Part shown: positions 43,060 to 53,703 of the stretch, piece after piece
Numbering within the stretch: the first letter of the stretch is position 1
Layout of the letters: the number at the start of each line of letters is the position of its first letter
Assembly (NCBI RefSeq): GCF_017571525.1
Contig: NZ_JAGETY010000019.1
Span: forward strand, 29,025 to 93,024
Reading direction: 5' to 3'
Length of the DNA: 64,000 nucleotides
From: Hymenobacter sp. BT559
Lineage (GTDB): Bacteria > Bacteroidota > Bacteroidia > Cytophagales > Hymenobacteraceae
Program-made: the position numbers and the translations under genes
The notes under the pieces: model-generated
The model's input: the letters and a program-made list of their open reading frames with translations, nothing else
Databases searched by the model: none
Told to the model about the DNA's origin: nothing

Positions 43060-43077
43060 GCGAACTTTGCAGTTCGC
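43060..43077. repeat. Short palindrome GCGAACT-TTGC-AGTTCGC
   Basis: A perfect 7-bp stem with 4-base loop 12 bases after the radC stop. Its layout matches the hairpin core at 20763-20784 (GCGGACT-ACAA-AGTCCGC). A half copy, GAGCTACAAAGTCC, lies at 43114-43127. The set looks like dispersed REP-type repeats. Confidence 0.5.
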
Positions 43078-43138
43078 GTTTCACACGATAGTTGTTTAGC
43101 AGTCCGGAAACACGAGCTACAAAGTCCACGCTATTCCT

Positions 43139-43771
43139 ATGCGTAAAATTCTGCTGGCCGTTGGGCTACTGGCCATCGTGGGCCTGCTGGCCTACAGTTT
43201 CTCCGATACCCAAGCCCCCGCCGCTAGCCCCGAAACCGCTGCCGCCTACGCCGCCCAGGTGCGCCAGGCCCGGCAGCAAAAGGATAACGCTTTTCGCACG
43301 GCGGCCACTTCGCCCATTCCGGTGGCGCAGCGGGCGGCCTTCGGCGGGCTGCGCTACTTCAAGCCCGATGCGGCCTACCGCGTGGCGGCGCGCCTCACGC
43401 GGGCCGCGGACCTGGCCTCGTTGCCGCTAGCCCTCACCGGCGGCTCGGCCGATGCCTACGTGCGCTGGGGCACTGCCGAGTTTGAGTTGGGCGGCCGGCC
43501 CCAAAAACTGACGCTGCTGCAAAAGCAGGGCGAAACCAAGGAGTTGTTTGTGCCTTTCACCGACCCCACTAATGGCGAGCAGACCTACGGCGGTGGCCGT
43601 TACCTCGACCTGCCGGTGCCCGCCGCTGAGGCCACTGAAATCGTACTCGATTTCAACGCAGCCTACAGCCCATTTTGCGCCTACAACCACGCGTATAGCT
43701 GTCCCCGCCCGCCCACCGATAATCGCCTTACGGTGCCCGTGCTGGCCGGCGAGCAGCTTGCCCCGCAATAA
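43139..43771 (+). CDS. DUF1684 domain protein, membrane-anchored or exported
   Basis: A 210-residue protein with an N-terminal hydrophobic segment (MRKILLAVGLLAIVGLLAYS) and the DUF1684 body: 'LRYFKPDAAYRVAARL', 'LLQKQGETKELFVPFTDPTN', 'GEQTYGGGRYLDLPVP', 'DFNAAYSPFCAYNHAYSCPR' and 'NRLTVPVLAGEQ'. The family is widespread in Bacteroidota with unknown function; conserved Cys, His and Tyr near the end suggest a binding site. No operon partner is evident. Confidence 0.82.
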   Translation: MRKILLAVGLLAIVGLLAYSFSDTQAPAASPETAAAYAAQVRQARQQKDNAFRTAATSPIPVAQRAAFGGLRYFKPDAAYRVAARLTRAADLASLPLALTGGSADAYVRWGTAEFELGGRPQKLTLLQKQGETKELFVPFTDPTNGEQTYGGGRYLDLPVPAAEATEIVLDFNAAYSPFCAYNHAYSCPRPPTDNRLTVPVLAGEQLAPQ

Positions 43772-43844
43772 GCCGGTAGCAGGGGCTAGCGGGGAAATGT
43801 AGAGCAGTGCGGCCCAAATAACCTAACTACTTGTAAACAGCCGG

Positions 43845-43852
43845 TAACTTTG
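43845..43852 (+). promoter_or_regulatory. Candidate -7 element (TAnnTTTG) upstream of pheT
   Basis: TAACTTTG lies 40 bases before the pheT start and matches the Bacteroidota sigma-A -7 consensus. A well-placed TTG -33 element was not found, so support is modest. Confidence 0.4.
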
Positions 43853-43892
43853 CAGCCAGCGGCTGGCCCATCCAGCGCCGCCGCTTTTTTGC

Positions 43893-46346
43893 ATGACTAT
43901 TTCTTTCGACTGGCTCAAAACGCTCTTCCCCACCACACTACCCGCCGACCAGGTGGCTGCCTTACTCACCGGCTCCGGCCTCGAAGTAGAAAGCCTGGAA
44001 GACTTGGAGAGCATTCCGGGCGGCCTGCGCGGCGTGGTGCTGGGCACCGTGCTCACCTGCGAGCGCCACCCCGACGCCGATAAGCTGAGCCTCACCACCG
44101 TGGCCGTGGGCGACGAAACCCCGCGCCAGATTGTGTGCGGCGCCCCCAACGTGGCTGCCGGCCAGCGCGTGGTAGTGGCCCTGGAGGGGGCCACGCTGTA
44201 CCCTAGCCAGGGCGAGCCATTTAAAATCAAGAAGTCGAAAATCCGCGGTGCCGCCTCCGAGGGCATGATTTGCGCCGAGGATGAAATCGGCCTGGGTTCC
44301 TCGCACGCCGGCATCATGGTGCTCGACACCGACCTGCCCGATGGCACGCCCGCCGCCGAGTATTTTGGCTTGGGCTCCGACACGATTATCGAAATCGGCC
44401 TCACGCCCAACCGCGCCGATGCCGCCTCGCACTATGGCGTGGCCCGCGAGCTGCGCGCCCTGCTAGGCCAGCCCGCGCACCTGCCCGACGTGAGCGCCTT
44501 CGCGCCGCCCGCCAGCGGTGAGAACATTAAGGTGACCATTGAGGACGACCAGGCGTGCCCGCGCTACGCCGGACTGCTACTTGATAACGTGCAGGTTGGC
44601 CCGTCGCCCGAGTGGCTGCAGCGCCGACTGCGCAGCATCGGGCTCTCGCCCATAAACAACGTGGTAGACGTCACCAACTTCGTGCTGCACGAGCTGGGGC
44701 AACCCCTACACGCCTTCGATGCCGACCAGATTGCGGGCGCCGGCATCCGGGTGAAGCGCGCCGAAGCGGGCGAAAAATTCGTGACTCTCGACGGCGTAGA
44801 GCGCACCCTGCTGGCCGACGACCTCGTGATTGCCAACGCCCAGGGCACGCCGATGGCCCTAGCGGGCGTGTTCGGGGGCAAAACCTCGGGCGTGAGCGAC
44901 GTCACCACGCGTGTTTTCCTCGAAAGCGCCTACTTCGCGCCGGCCGTGGTGCGCCGCACCAGCCAGTCGCACGGCCTCAAAACCGATGCTTCGTTCCGCT
45001 ACGAGCGCGGCACCGACCCCTACATGGTGCCACTGGCCCTGCGCCGGGCGGCGCTGCTGCTGCAAGAGGTGGCTGGCGCCCGCATTGCCGCGCCGGTGGT
45101 AGACGAGTTTCCGCACGCCATCCCCAACAACCAAGTGCGCCTGCGCCTCGACCGCGTGGCGCGGCTCATCGGCCAGGAAGTAGGGGAGGAGCGCATCCGT
45201 GAAATCTTGGAAGGGCTGGGTATCACCATCGAGGAGGAAACCAAAAACCAAAAACCAGAAACTGAAAACCAAAAACCAGAAACCACTTGGCTCTTAGCCG
45301 TGCCGCCCTACAAGGTTGACGTGACCCGCGAGGCCGATGTGATTGAGGAGATTCTGCGCATCTACGGCTTCAATAATGTGGCCCTGCGGCCGCATAATGC
45401 TGCTTCGTTCCTGTCGCCCTTCCCCAATCCTGACCCCGAGGTAATCCGCCAGAAGGTGGCTAGCCTGCTCAGCGGCCAGGGCTTTTCGGAAATCATTACC
45501 AACTCACTTACCAACTCGCAGTACTTCGAGAAAGCCGATGCGCCGGTCGAGTCGCTGGTACGGGTGCTCAACTACAACAGCCAGGACCTGAACGTGATGC
45601 GCCCCGCGCTGCTGCACTCGGGCCTCGAAGTGGTGCGCCACAACCTCAACCGCCGCCAGCGCGACCTCAAGCTCTACGAGTTTGGCCGCACCTACCAGCG
45701 CACCGCCAGCGGCAAATACCAGGAGAAAACCGTGCTCGGCCTTTGGCTCACCGGTGCCGCCACCGCCGAAACCTGGCAGCACCCTAGCCAGAAAGCTACC
45801 TTCCACGATGCGGCTGGGGCGGTGCAGCAGGTGCTGGCGGCGCTGGGCCACGCCCAGCCCGCGCCGCAGCCTACCCAGCATCCGTACCTGGCCGGGGGGC
45901 TAGCGCTGCTGGTGCAAAACCAACCGGTAGGCAATGTGGGCGCCGTGTCGCCGCAGGTGCTCAAGCGCCTCGACGTAAGTCAGCCCGTGTGGTACGCCGA
46001 GCTGGACTGGGACTGGCTACTCAAGAAATATAAGGCCAGCCTCGTGGCCCGCGAACTGCCCCGGTTCCCGGAAGTGCGCCGCGACTTATCGCTGGTAGTC
46101 GATAAAAACGTGACCTTCGAGCAGCTGCGCGCTATTGCCCAGAAAACCGAGAAGAAGCTGCTGCAGGGCCTCAACGTGTTTGATGTGTACGAGGGCGACC
46201 GCCTCGAAGCCGGTAAGAAGTCGTACTCGGTCAGCTTCACGCTGCAAGACCCTAGCCAGACGCTCACCGACCAGGCCATCGACCAGGTAATGCAGCGCCT
46301 CATTCAGCAGTTTGAGAAGCAGGCGGGCGCGCTAATACGGAAATAA
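43893..46346 (+). CDS. pheT: Phenylalanine-tRNA ligase beta subunit
   Basis: An 817-residue cytoplasmic subunit that, with PheS, charges tRNA-Phe. Order: N-terminal part 'MTISFDWLKTLFPTTLPADQ', EMAP/tRNA-binding domain at about 40-150 (LTCERHPDADKLSLTTVAVG), B3/B4 editing domain at about 215-395 ('NNVVDVTNFVLHELGQPLHA', 'RYERGTDPYMVPLALRRAAL'), B5 domain at about 400-500, catalytic-like core, and C-terminal anticodon-binding FDX domain ('ELPRFPEVRRDLSLVVDKNV'). Odd point: residues 449-465 contain two tandem copies of a 7-residue unit (NQKPET core) encoded by an AT-rich 21-bp repeat inside otherwise GC-rich DNA. pheS is not in the window. Confidence 0.96.
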   Translation: MTISFDWLKTLFPTTLPADQVAALLTGSGLEVESLEDLESIPGGLRGVVLGTVLTCERHPDADKLSLTTVAVGDETPRQIVCGAPNVAAGQRVVVALEGATLYPSQGEPFKIKKSKIRGAASEGMICAEDEIGLGSSHAGIMVLDTDLPDGTPAAEYFGLGSDTIIEIGLTPNRADAASHYGVARELRALLGQPAHLPDVSAFAPPASGENIKVTIEDDQACPRYAGLLLDNVQVGPSPEWLQRRLRSIGLSPINNVVDVTNFVLHELGQPLHAFDADQIAGAGIRVKRAEAGEKFVTLDGVERTLLADDLVIANAQGTPMALAGVFGGKTSGVSDVTTRVFLESAYFAPAVVRRTSQSHGLKTDASFRYERGTDPYMVPLALRRAALLLQEVAGARIAAPVVDEFPHAIPNNQVRLRLDRVARLIGQEVGEERIREILEGLGITIEEETKNQKPETENQKPETTWLLAVPPYKVDVTREADVIEEILRIYGFNNVALRPHNAASFLSPFPNPDPEVIRQKVASLLSGQGFSEIITNSLTNSQYFEKADAPVESLVRVLNYNSQDLNVMRPALLHSGLEVVRHNLNRRQRDLKLYEFGRTYQRTASGKYQEKTVLGLWLTGAATAETWQHPSQKATFHDAAGAVQQVLAALGHAQPAPQPTQHPYLAGGLALLVQNQPVGNVGAVSPQVLKRLDVSQPVWYAELDWDWLLKKYKASLVARELPRFPEVRRDLSLVVDKNVTFEQLRAIAQKTEKKLLQGLNVFDVYEGDRLEAGKKSYSVSFTLQDPSQTLTDQAIDQVMQRLIQQFEKQAGALIRK
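45243..45284 (+). repeat. In-frame 21-bp tandem repeat in pheT
   Basis: Two copies of a 21-base unit coding [K/E]NQKPET. It is A-rich, with repeated AAAACCA and CCAGAAAC words, unlike the surrounding gene. It falls in the B5 region, likely a surface loop. Confidence 0.85.
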
Positions 46347-46402
46347 GTATAGAAAACAGGAGTTCGGTGTAATGCCGGGTGCCCGATAGCGAGTAACATT
46401 GC

Positions 46403-46449
46403 AGGCCAGTTGAACTGATAAGGTAATGCCTTATTAATTCGACTGGCCT
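46403..46449. terminator. Double hairpin after pheT
   Basis: Outer arms 46403-46414 and 46438-46449 pair with one mismatch; inner arms ATAAGG (46418-46423) and CCTTAT (46429-46434) pair exactly. TTTTATTT follows shortly after. It lies 19 bases before the M16 protease start, so it may also shape that leader. Confidence 0.6.
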
Positions 46450-46468
46450 TCTCACTTTTATTTCTGTT

Positions 46469-49495
<3,027 letters not shown>

Positions 49496-49518
49496 CCATA
49501 AGCGCTGAATGTTAAGTG

Positions 49519-49548
49519 AAAAGCCCGCCGCGCTGGCGGGCTTTTTTA
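49519..49548 (+). terminator. Rho-independent terminator after M16 protease
   Basis: AAAAGCCCGCC (49519-49529) pairs with GGCGGGCTTTT (49535-49545), loop GCGCT, followed by more T. Confidence 0.9.
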
Positions 49549-49608
49549 TAGCTGGTTGGGGCAACGTCCGTTCGGGCGCTACCTTCGCGGGCTAAATCAT
49601 CTTTTATT

Positions 49609-49908
49609 GTGGCCTCGTCTCAACAACTTGCACAGCTCGACCGCCTAGAGCGGCAGGTAACCACCTTAGTGGCTGCCTATCAGCAACTGCGCGAGGAATT
49701 AGCCGATGCCCACACTACGATAGCGCACCTGCGGGCCGACGAGCGCGAGCGAGAAAAACAGCTCCGTGAGTACCAAAACCAGGAAAACATTGTTAAACTT
49801 GTCCAGACTATAGCCGGCGGGGAACCCACCCAGGCCAACGAGCTGAAACAACGCCTCAACGAATACATCCGCGAACTAGATAAGTGCCTTGCCTATTTGA
49901 GGGAATAA
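49609..49908 (+). CDS. Small coiled-coil protein upstream of zapA
   Basis: A 99-residue protein from a GTG at 49609, predicted as one long coiled coil ('LDRLERQVTTLVAAYQQLRE', 'LRADEREREKQLREYQNQEN') followed by 'IVKLVQTIAGGEPTQANELK' and 'RLNEYIRELDKCLAYLRE'. TACCTTCG at 49580 resembles a -7 element. It precedes zapA by 37 bases; a ZapB-like coiled-coil partner of ZapA/FtsZ is a reasonable guess. Sequence alone does not prove ZapB. Confidence 0.7.
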   Translation: MASSQQLAQLDRLERQVTTLVAAYQQLREELADAHTTIAHLRADEREREKQLREYQNQENIVKLVQTIAGGEPTQANELKQRLNEYIRELDKCLAYLRE

Positions 49909-49945
49909 TGCCCCTTCTCATGCGAATCTCTTACCTGCTCTCTAA

Positions 49946-50239
49946 ATGAACGACTTAGCCATCAAAATTCGCATTGCCGAGCGCGATTACCCCATGCGGG
50001 TAGCCGTGGCCGACGAAGAGCGCCTCCGCCTGGCGGGCCGGCAGCTCAGCGAAAAGCTACGCGAGTTTCGAGAACAGTATGGTATTCAGGACAAACAAGA
50101 CCTGCTGGCGATGGTAGCCCTCGCCACAATGGCTGACTCACTGAAAGTCAGCAAAGAAAAGGATGGAACCGATGCAGCCCTTACCGAGCGCCTAGCGCGC
50201 CTCGATGAGCTGCTGACTGGCGTGGTGCTGGCGGCCTAG
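49946..50239 (+). CDS. zapA: Cell division protein ZapA
   Basis: A 97-residue protein that binds and bundles FtsZ. The N-terminal 'IKIRIAERDYPMRVAVADEE' beta hairpin with 'RLRLAGRQLSEKLREFREQY' and the helix 'DLLAMVALATMADSLKVSKE' match the family. It lies between the coiled-coil gene and rny, a frequent order in Bacteroidota. Start is the ATG at 49946. Confidence 0.88.
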   Translation: MNDLAIKIRIAERDYPMRVAVADEERLRLAGRQLSEKLREFREQYGIQDKQDLLAMVALATMADSLKVSKEKDGTDAALTERLARLDELLTGVVLAA

Positions 50240-50275
50240 CGGGCCGCCGGGTAGCACCCGTAAACGTTTCGTTGG

Positions 50276-50334
50276 CCCGGCCGGGCGCACCGAAGGCGAG
50301 CGGCCTTCTCAGTGCGCTTCGGTTCCGGGTTTTT
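50276..50334 (+). terminator. Structured stem with T run between zapA and rny
   Basis: Nested arms: CCCGG/CCGGG (50276-50280, 50325-50329), GCGCAC/GTGCGC (50285-50290, 50312-50317) and GAAGGC/GCCTTC (50292-50297, 50303-50308), then TTTTT. It looks like a branched terminator or a short structured RNA in the 136-base gap. Confidence 0.6.
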
Positions 50335-50375
50335 CGTGTAGCTATGGTGCTGACTCACTTCACTTCCATAACTCC

Positions 50376-52076
50376 ATGTCTCTTATAATTTTATACTGCG
50401 CGGTTGCCGCCGTCGTCGCCCTTGTGGTGGGCGTGCTGGTCGGCCGGCAGTCGGCCGGCAAAGCCCGGCAAGACCACGAAGGCGAGGCGAGGGCCAAAGC
50501 CCAGCAAATTCTCGAAGAAGCCGAAACCCAGGCCACCCGCACCCGCGACGAGCGCATCCAGCAGTCGAAAGACAAGTTTCGTAACCTCAAGAACGAGTAT
50601 GAGCAGGAGCAGAAGCGCCAGCGGCGCGAGTTTGAAGCCGAAACCCAGCGCCTGAAAGCTGCTCTTGAGCAGGAGTTGACCGAGCGCCGCCAGGGCGTGC
50701 TAGCCCAGGAGCAGAGCATCAAGCACCTCACCGATACTACCCAGAAGCAGCTCGAAGCGCTGCAGCACAAGGAAAAAGAGCTCGAAACCACTCGCGAAAA
50801 GCTGCAAGCCGACGCTGAGCACCTGCGCACCCGCGCCGAGCAGCAGGAAGAAAAGCGCCAGCAGCGCCACGAAGCCGCCGTGGCCGAGCTTCAGGCTCGG
50901 CGTCAGGAAGCTGACGAGCAGCTAGCCCAAGTGCAGAGCCAGCTCGAAAAAGTAGCCGGCCTCACCGCCGCCGAAGCCCGCGAGCAGCTTGTGGAAAGCC
51001 TGAAGAACGAGGCGCAGCTGCAAGCCAGCTCCTACATTAAGGATACGGTGGCGCAAGCCAAGCTCACAGCCACCAAGGATGCCAAGAAGGTAGTGCTCGA
51101 AACTATTCAGCGCACTGCCTCGGAGCACGCCATCGAGAACTGTGTCTCGGTATTCAACATCGAAAGCGACGATGTGAAGGGTAAGATTATTGGCCGCGAA
51201 GGCCGCAACATCCGCGCGCTCGAAGCCGCTACGGGCGTCGAAGTCATCGTGGATGACACGCCCGAAGCCATTATCATCTCGGGCTTTGACCCGGTGCGCC
51301 GCGAAATTGCCCGCCTCTCGCTGCACCTGCTGGTAAAAGACGGCCGTATTCACCCCGCTCGGGTGGAGGAAATTGTGGCCAAGACAACCAAGAAAATCGA
51401 AGAAGAAATCATCGAAATCGGCGAGCGTACCGTTATCGACCTCGGCATTCATGGCCTGCATCCCGAGCTGATTCGGATGGTAGGCCGCATGCGCTTCCGC
51501 TCCAGCTACGGCCAAAACCTGCTGCAGCACAGCCGCGAAGTAGCCAACCTCTGCGCCACAATGGCCGCCGAGCTAGGCCTCAATGTGAAGCACGCCCGCC
51601 GGGCTGGCCTGCTCCACGACATTGGCAAGGTGACTACCGAGGAGCCCGAGCTGCCGCACGCCATCCTGGGCATGGAGATGGCCAAGAAGTACAAGGAGCA
51701 CCCCGACGTGGTGAACGCTATCGGTGCTCACCACGACGAAATTGAGATGACGGCCCTCATTTCGCCCATTGTGCAGGCTTGCGACGCTATTTCGGGCTCG
51801 CGCCCCGGCGCCCGCCGCGAAATGATGGAAAGCTACATCAAACGCCTAAAGCAGCTGGAAGAAACGGCTAGCTCCTTTAAAGGCGTGAATCAGACCTACG
51901 CCATTCAGGCGGGCCGCGAGCTGCGTGTGATTGTAGACGCCGAGAATGTGAGCGACGACCGCGCTGGCGAGCTAAGCTTCGAAATTTCGCAAAAAATTGA
52001 GAAAGAAATGCAGTACCCCGGTCAGATTAAGGTGACTGTTATCCGCGAAATGCGCTCGGTGGCCTACGCCAAGTAA
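50376..52076 (+). CDS. rny: Ribonuclease Y
   Basis: A 566-residue membrane-anchored endoribonuclease that starts mRNA decay. N-terminal membrane helix (about 3-25), long charged coiled coil (about 30-240), KH domain (about 255-320, 'GRNIRALEAATGVEVIVDDT', 'PEAIIISGFDPVRREIARLS') and HD domain with 'HSREVANLCA' and catalytic 'GLLHDIGK' followed by 'AIGAHHDEIEM'. Length and order are typical. Preceded by a structured terminator-like stem and ended by a perfect hairpin. Confidence 0.96.
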   Translation: MSLIILYCAVAAVVALVVGVLVGRQSAGKARQDHEGEARAKAQQILEEAETQATRTRDERIQQSKDKFRNLKNEYEQEQKRQRREFEAETQRLKAALEQELTERRQGVLAQEQSIKHLTDTTQKQLEALQHKEKELETTREKLQADAEHLRTRAEQQEEKRQQRHEAAVAELQARRQEADEQLAQVQSQLEKVAGLTAAEAREQLVESLKNEAQLQASSYIKDTVAQAKLTATKDAKKVVLETIQRTASEHAIENCVSVFNIESDDVKGKIIGREGRNIRALEAATGVEVIVDDTPEAIIISGFDPVRREIARLSLHLLVKDGRIHPARVEEIVAKTTKKIEEEIIEIGERTVIDLGIHGLHPELIRMVGRMRFRSSYGQNLLQHSREVANLCATMAAELGLNVKHARRAGLLHDIGKVTTEEPELPHAILGMEMAKKYKEHPDVVNAIGAHHDEIEMTALISPIVQACDAISGSRPGARREMMESYIKRLKQLEETASSFKGVNQTYAIQAGRELRVIVDAENVSDDRAGELSFEISQKIEKEMQYPGQIKVTVIREMRSVAYAK

Positions 52077-52093
52077 ATTGTTAATTAGTAGTG

Positions 52094-52137
52094 AAACATA
52101 AAGCCCGGGTAGCTGCTGCTACCCGGGCTTTATGTTT
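52094..52137. terminator. Perfect 20-bp terminator hairpin after rny
   Basis: Arms 52094-52113 and 52118-52137 are exact reverse complements around TGCT. The GC-rich core is flanked by AAACATAAAG and CTTTATGTTT, so it works in either direction. Confidence 0.88.
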
Positions 52138-52148
52138 GCCTCTTGGTC

Positions 52149-53036
52149 ATGAGCAATAACTTTTTCTCTTCGGCTATGACTTGCAGTATCTGCCGGCTAG
52201 GGCTCATCGGTAGCCTAGCTCTTAGCGCGTGCGTGCGCAACCCCTACGCCGCTACCAACAAGTCGTACCGCCAGCAGACGAAGGCGCTAGCCCATCAGCT
52301 TCGCACGCAGCCGGCACAGCCGCCCACCGATAGCCTGCCGACTACGCCCTACTGGGTCGGTACGGTAAATTTCAATCTGCGCAAGCCTAACTACGTCATC
52401 ATTCATCACACGGCGCAAACTAGTACTGAGCAGACGCTCAAGACATTTACACTCGTCAAAACGCAAGTGAGCGCGCACTACGTCATCGGGCGCGATGGGC
52501 AGGTATTTCACATGCTCAATGACTACCTGCGGGCCTGGCACGGCGGCGTGGCACGCTGGGGTGGCATCACCGATATCAACTCAGTTTCCATCGGTATCGA
52601 GTTGGATAACGATGGCACCGAGCCGTTTCAGGAAGCACAGCTGACTAGCCTGCTGAAAGTGCTAGCCAGCCTGAAGCACACCTATAATATTCCGGCCGCC
52701 AATTTTATCGGGCACGGGGACATTGCCCCGGTGCGCAAAAGCGACCCTAGCGCCCTCTTCCCATGGCCACGCTTGGCGGCGCGTGGCTACGGCCTCTGGT
52801 ACGATGCCGCCGTGCTGACGGATACTACCGCTGCGCCCTTTGCCGCCGACTCGTGCGGGCAGCCGTTGCCCGGCCTCACGCCACGCGAGGCCCTGCGCAT
52901 CATCGGCTACGACACGCAGGACCTTGAAGCTGCCATCAGGGCATTTAAGCGCCACTTCGCGCCAGTGGATACCGGCCCGGCGCTCTCGGAGCAGGACCGC
53001 CGCATACTGTACAATATTTATCGTAAGGCCCTATAG
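52149..53036 (+). CDS. N-acetylmuramoyl-L-alanine amidase lipoprotein (Amidase_2)
   Basis: A 295-residue protein with a lipobox at LIGSLALSACVRN, pointing to the outer membrane or periplasm. The Amidase_2 fold spans about 75-225: 'NYVIIHHTAQTSTEQTLKTF' with a zinc His, 'VSAHYVIGRDGQVFHMLND', 'WHGGVARWGGITDINSVSIG', and 'FIGHGDIAPVRKSDPSALFP' with the second His and the Asp/Lys site. A C-terminal helical region follows ('TPREALRIIGYDTQDLEAAI'). It cleaves the MurNAc-L-Ala bond for peptidoglycan recycling or remodelling. ATG 52149 was chosen; ATG 52176 would still leave a lipoprotein signal. Confidence 0.9.
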   Translation: MSNNFFSSAMTCSICRLGLIGSLALSACVRNPYAATNKSYRQQTKALAHQLRTQPAQPPTDSLPTTPYWVGTVNFNLRKPNYVIIHHTAQTSTEQTLKTFTLVKTQVSAHYVIGRDGQVFHMLNDYLRAWHGGVARWGGITDINSVSIGIELDNDGTEPFQEAQLTSLLKVLASLKHTYNIPAANFIGHGDIAPVRKSDPSALFPWPRLAARGYGLWYDAAVLTDTTAAPFAADSCGQPLPGLTPREALRIIGYDTQDLEAAIRAFKRHFAPVDTGPALSEQDRRILYNIYRKAL

Positions 53037-53042
53037 GCTAAG

Positions 53043-53531
53043 CTACTGAGCGCCTTTTAGCTTGTCTTCGCCACCGTATGGCGCTCCCGCTGTAATGTCG
53101 CCGCGTAGGCCACCCATGCTCTTACCAGGGCCAAATCCGGGCTGCACAGAGGTAGTGTCGTTTTCGCTAGCCACGGGTAGCGGCGCATCTGGCGCCATCG
53201 GGGCGTTAGTGAGGGCCTCGGTCGGTACTTCGCTCGCGCCGGAGTTGCCGCCGGTTAGTTCGGCTACCTTGGCTACGTACCGGCGTTTGGCTTCGTCTTC
53301 GGGCGTGCCTTTGTATTTGTCCCACGATTCCCATTGGGCCTGCGATAAGCCGGCCGGGCCGCTGGCCTGGTCAGCTTCCCCAACTGCTACTTCGCCACTT
53401 TTCATATTGACGTCGCCTTCGGTAGCCTGCTTATACAGGCCATATAGCTCAGTCATGTGTTGCGGGGCAGTATCGGCGGGCAAATTATTAACTTTCTGTG
53501 CGGCAGCGTCAAAATCCTGTTGTAAGCTCAT
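53043..53531 (-). CDS. Acyl-CoA-binding protein with disordered tail
   Basis: A 162-residue cytoplasmic protein. The N-terminal about 95 residues match acyl-CoA-binding proteins: 'LQQDFDAAAQKVNNLP', 'MTELYGLYKQATEGDVN', 'LSQAQWESWDKYKGTPEDEA' and 'KRRYVAKVAEL'. The key YGLYKQAT-GDVN stretch and the W..W pair are present. The remaining about 65 residues are Pro/Gly/Ala-rich and probably disordered. The family buffers long-chain acyl-CoA esters and is best known from eukaryotes. It converges with the amidase gene, leaving a 6-base gap. Confidence 0.88.
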   Translation of the reverse strand: MSLQQDFDAAAQKVNNLPADTAPQHMTELYGLYKQATEGDVNMKSGEVAVGEADQASGPAGLSQAQWESWDKYKGTPEDEAKRRYVAKVAELTGGNSGASEVPTEALTNAPMAPDAPLPVASENDTTSVQPGFGPGKSMGGLRGDITAGAPYGGEDKLKGAQ

Positions 53532-53685
53532 CGGAATAGGGGAGGGGAGAAATAACGAAAAATAACTGCGGAGCCCAGTGGCATCCGCTAAGGTGTACTA
53601 ACAGATTCCGGCCGGGGTTGCACCTATTAACAGTGTGCCGACCCCCAACTAACCCCGAGCGTAGTCGCAAGGCTGCCCTAGGCCC

Positions 53686-53693
53686 TATCTTTG
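53686..53693 (+). promoter_or_regulatory. Candidate -7 element (TAnnTTTG) before asnB
   Basis: TATCTTTG lies 10 bases before the asnB ATG and fits the Bacteroidota -7 consensus; the transcript would have a very short leader. No TTTG -33 partner was seen. Confidence 0.45.
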
Positions 53694-53703
53694 CTGCCTA
53701 GCT

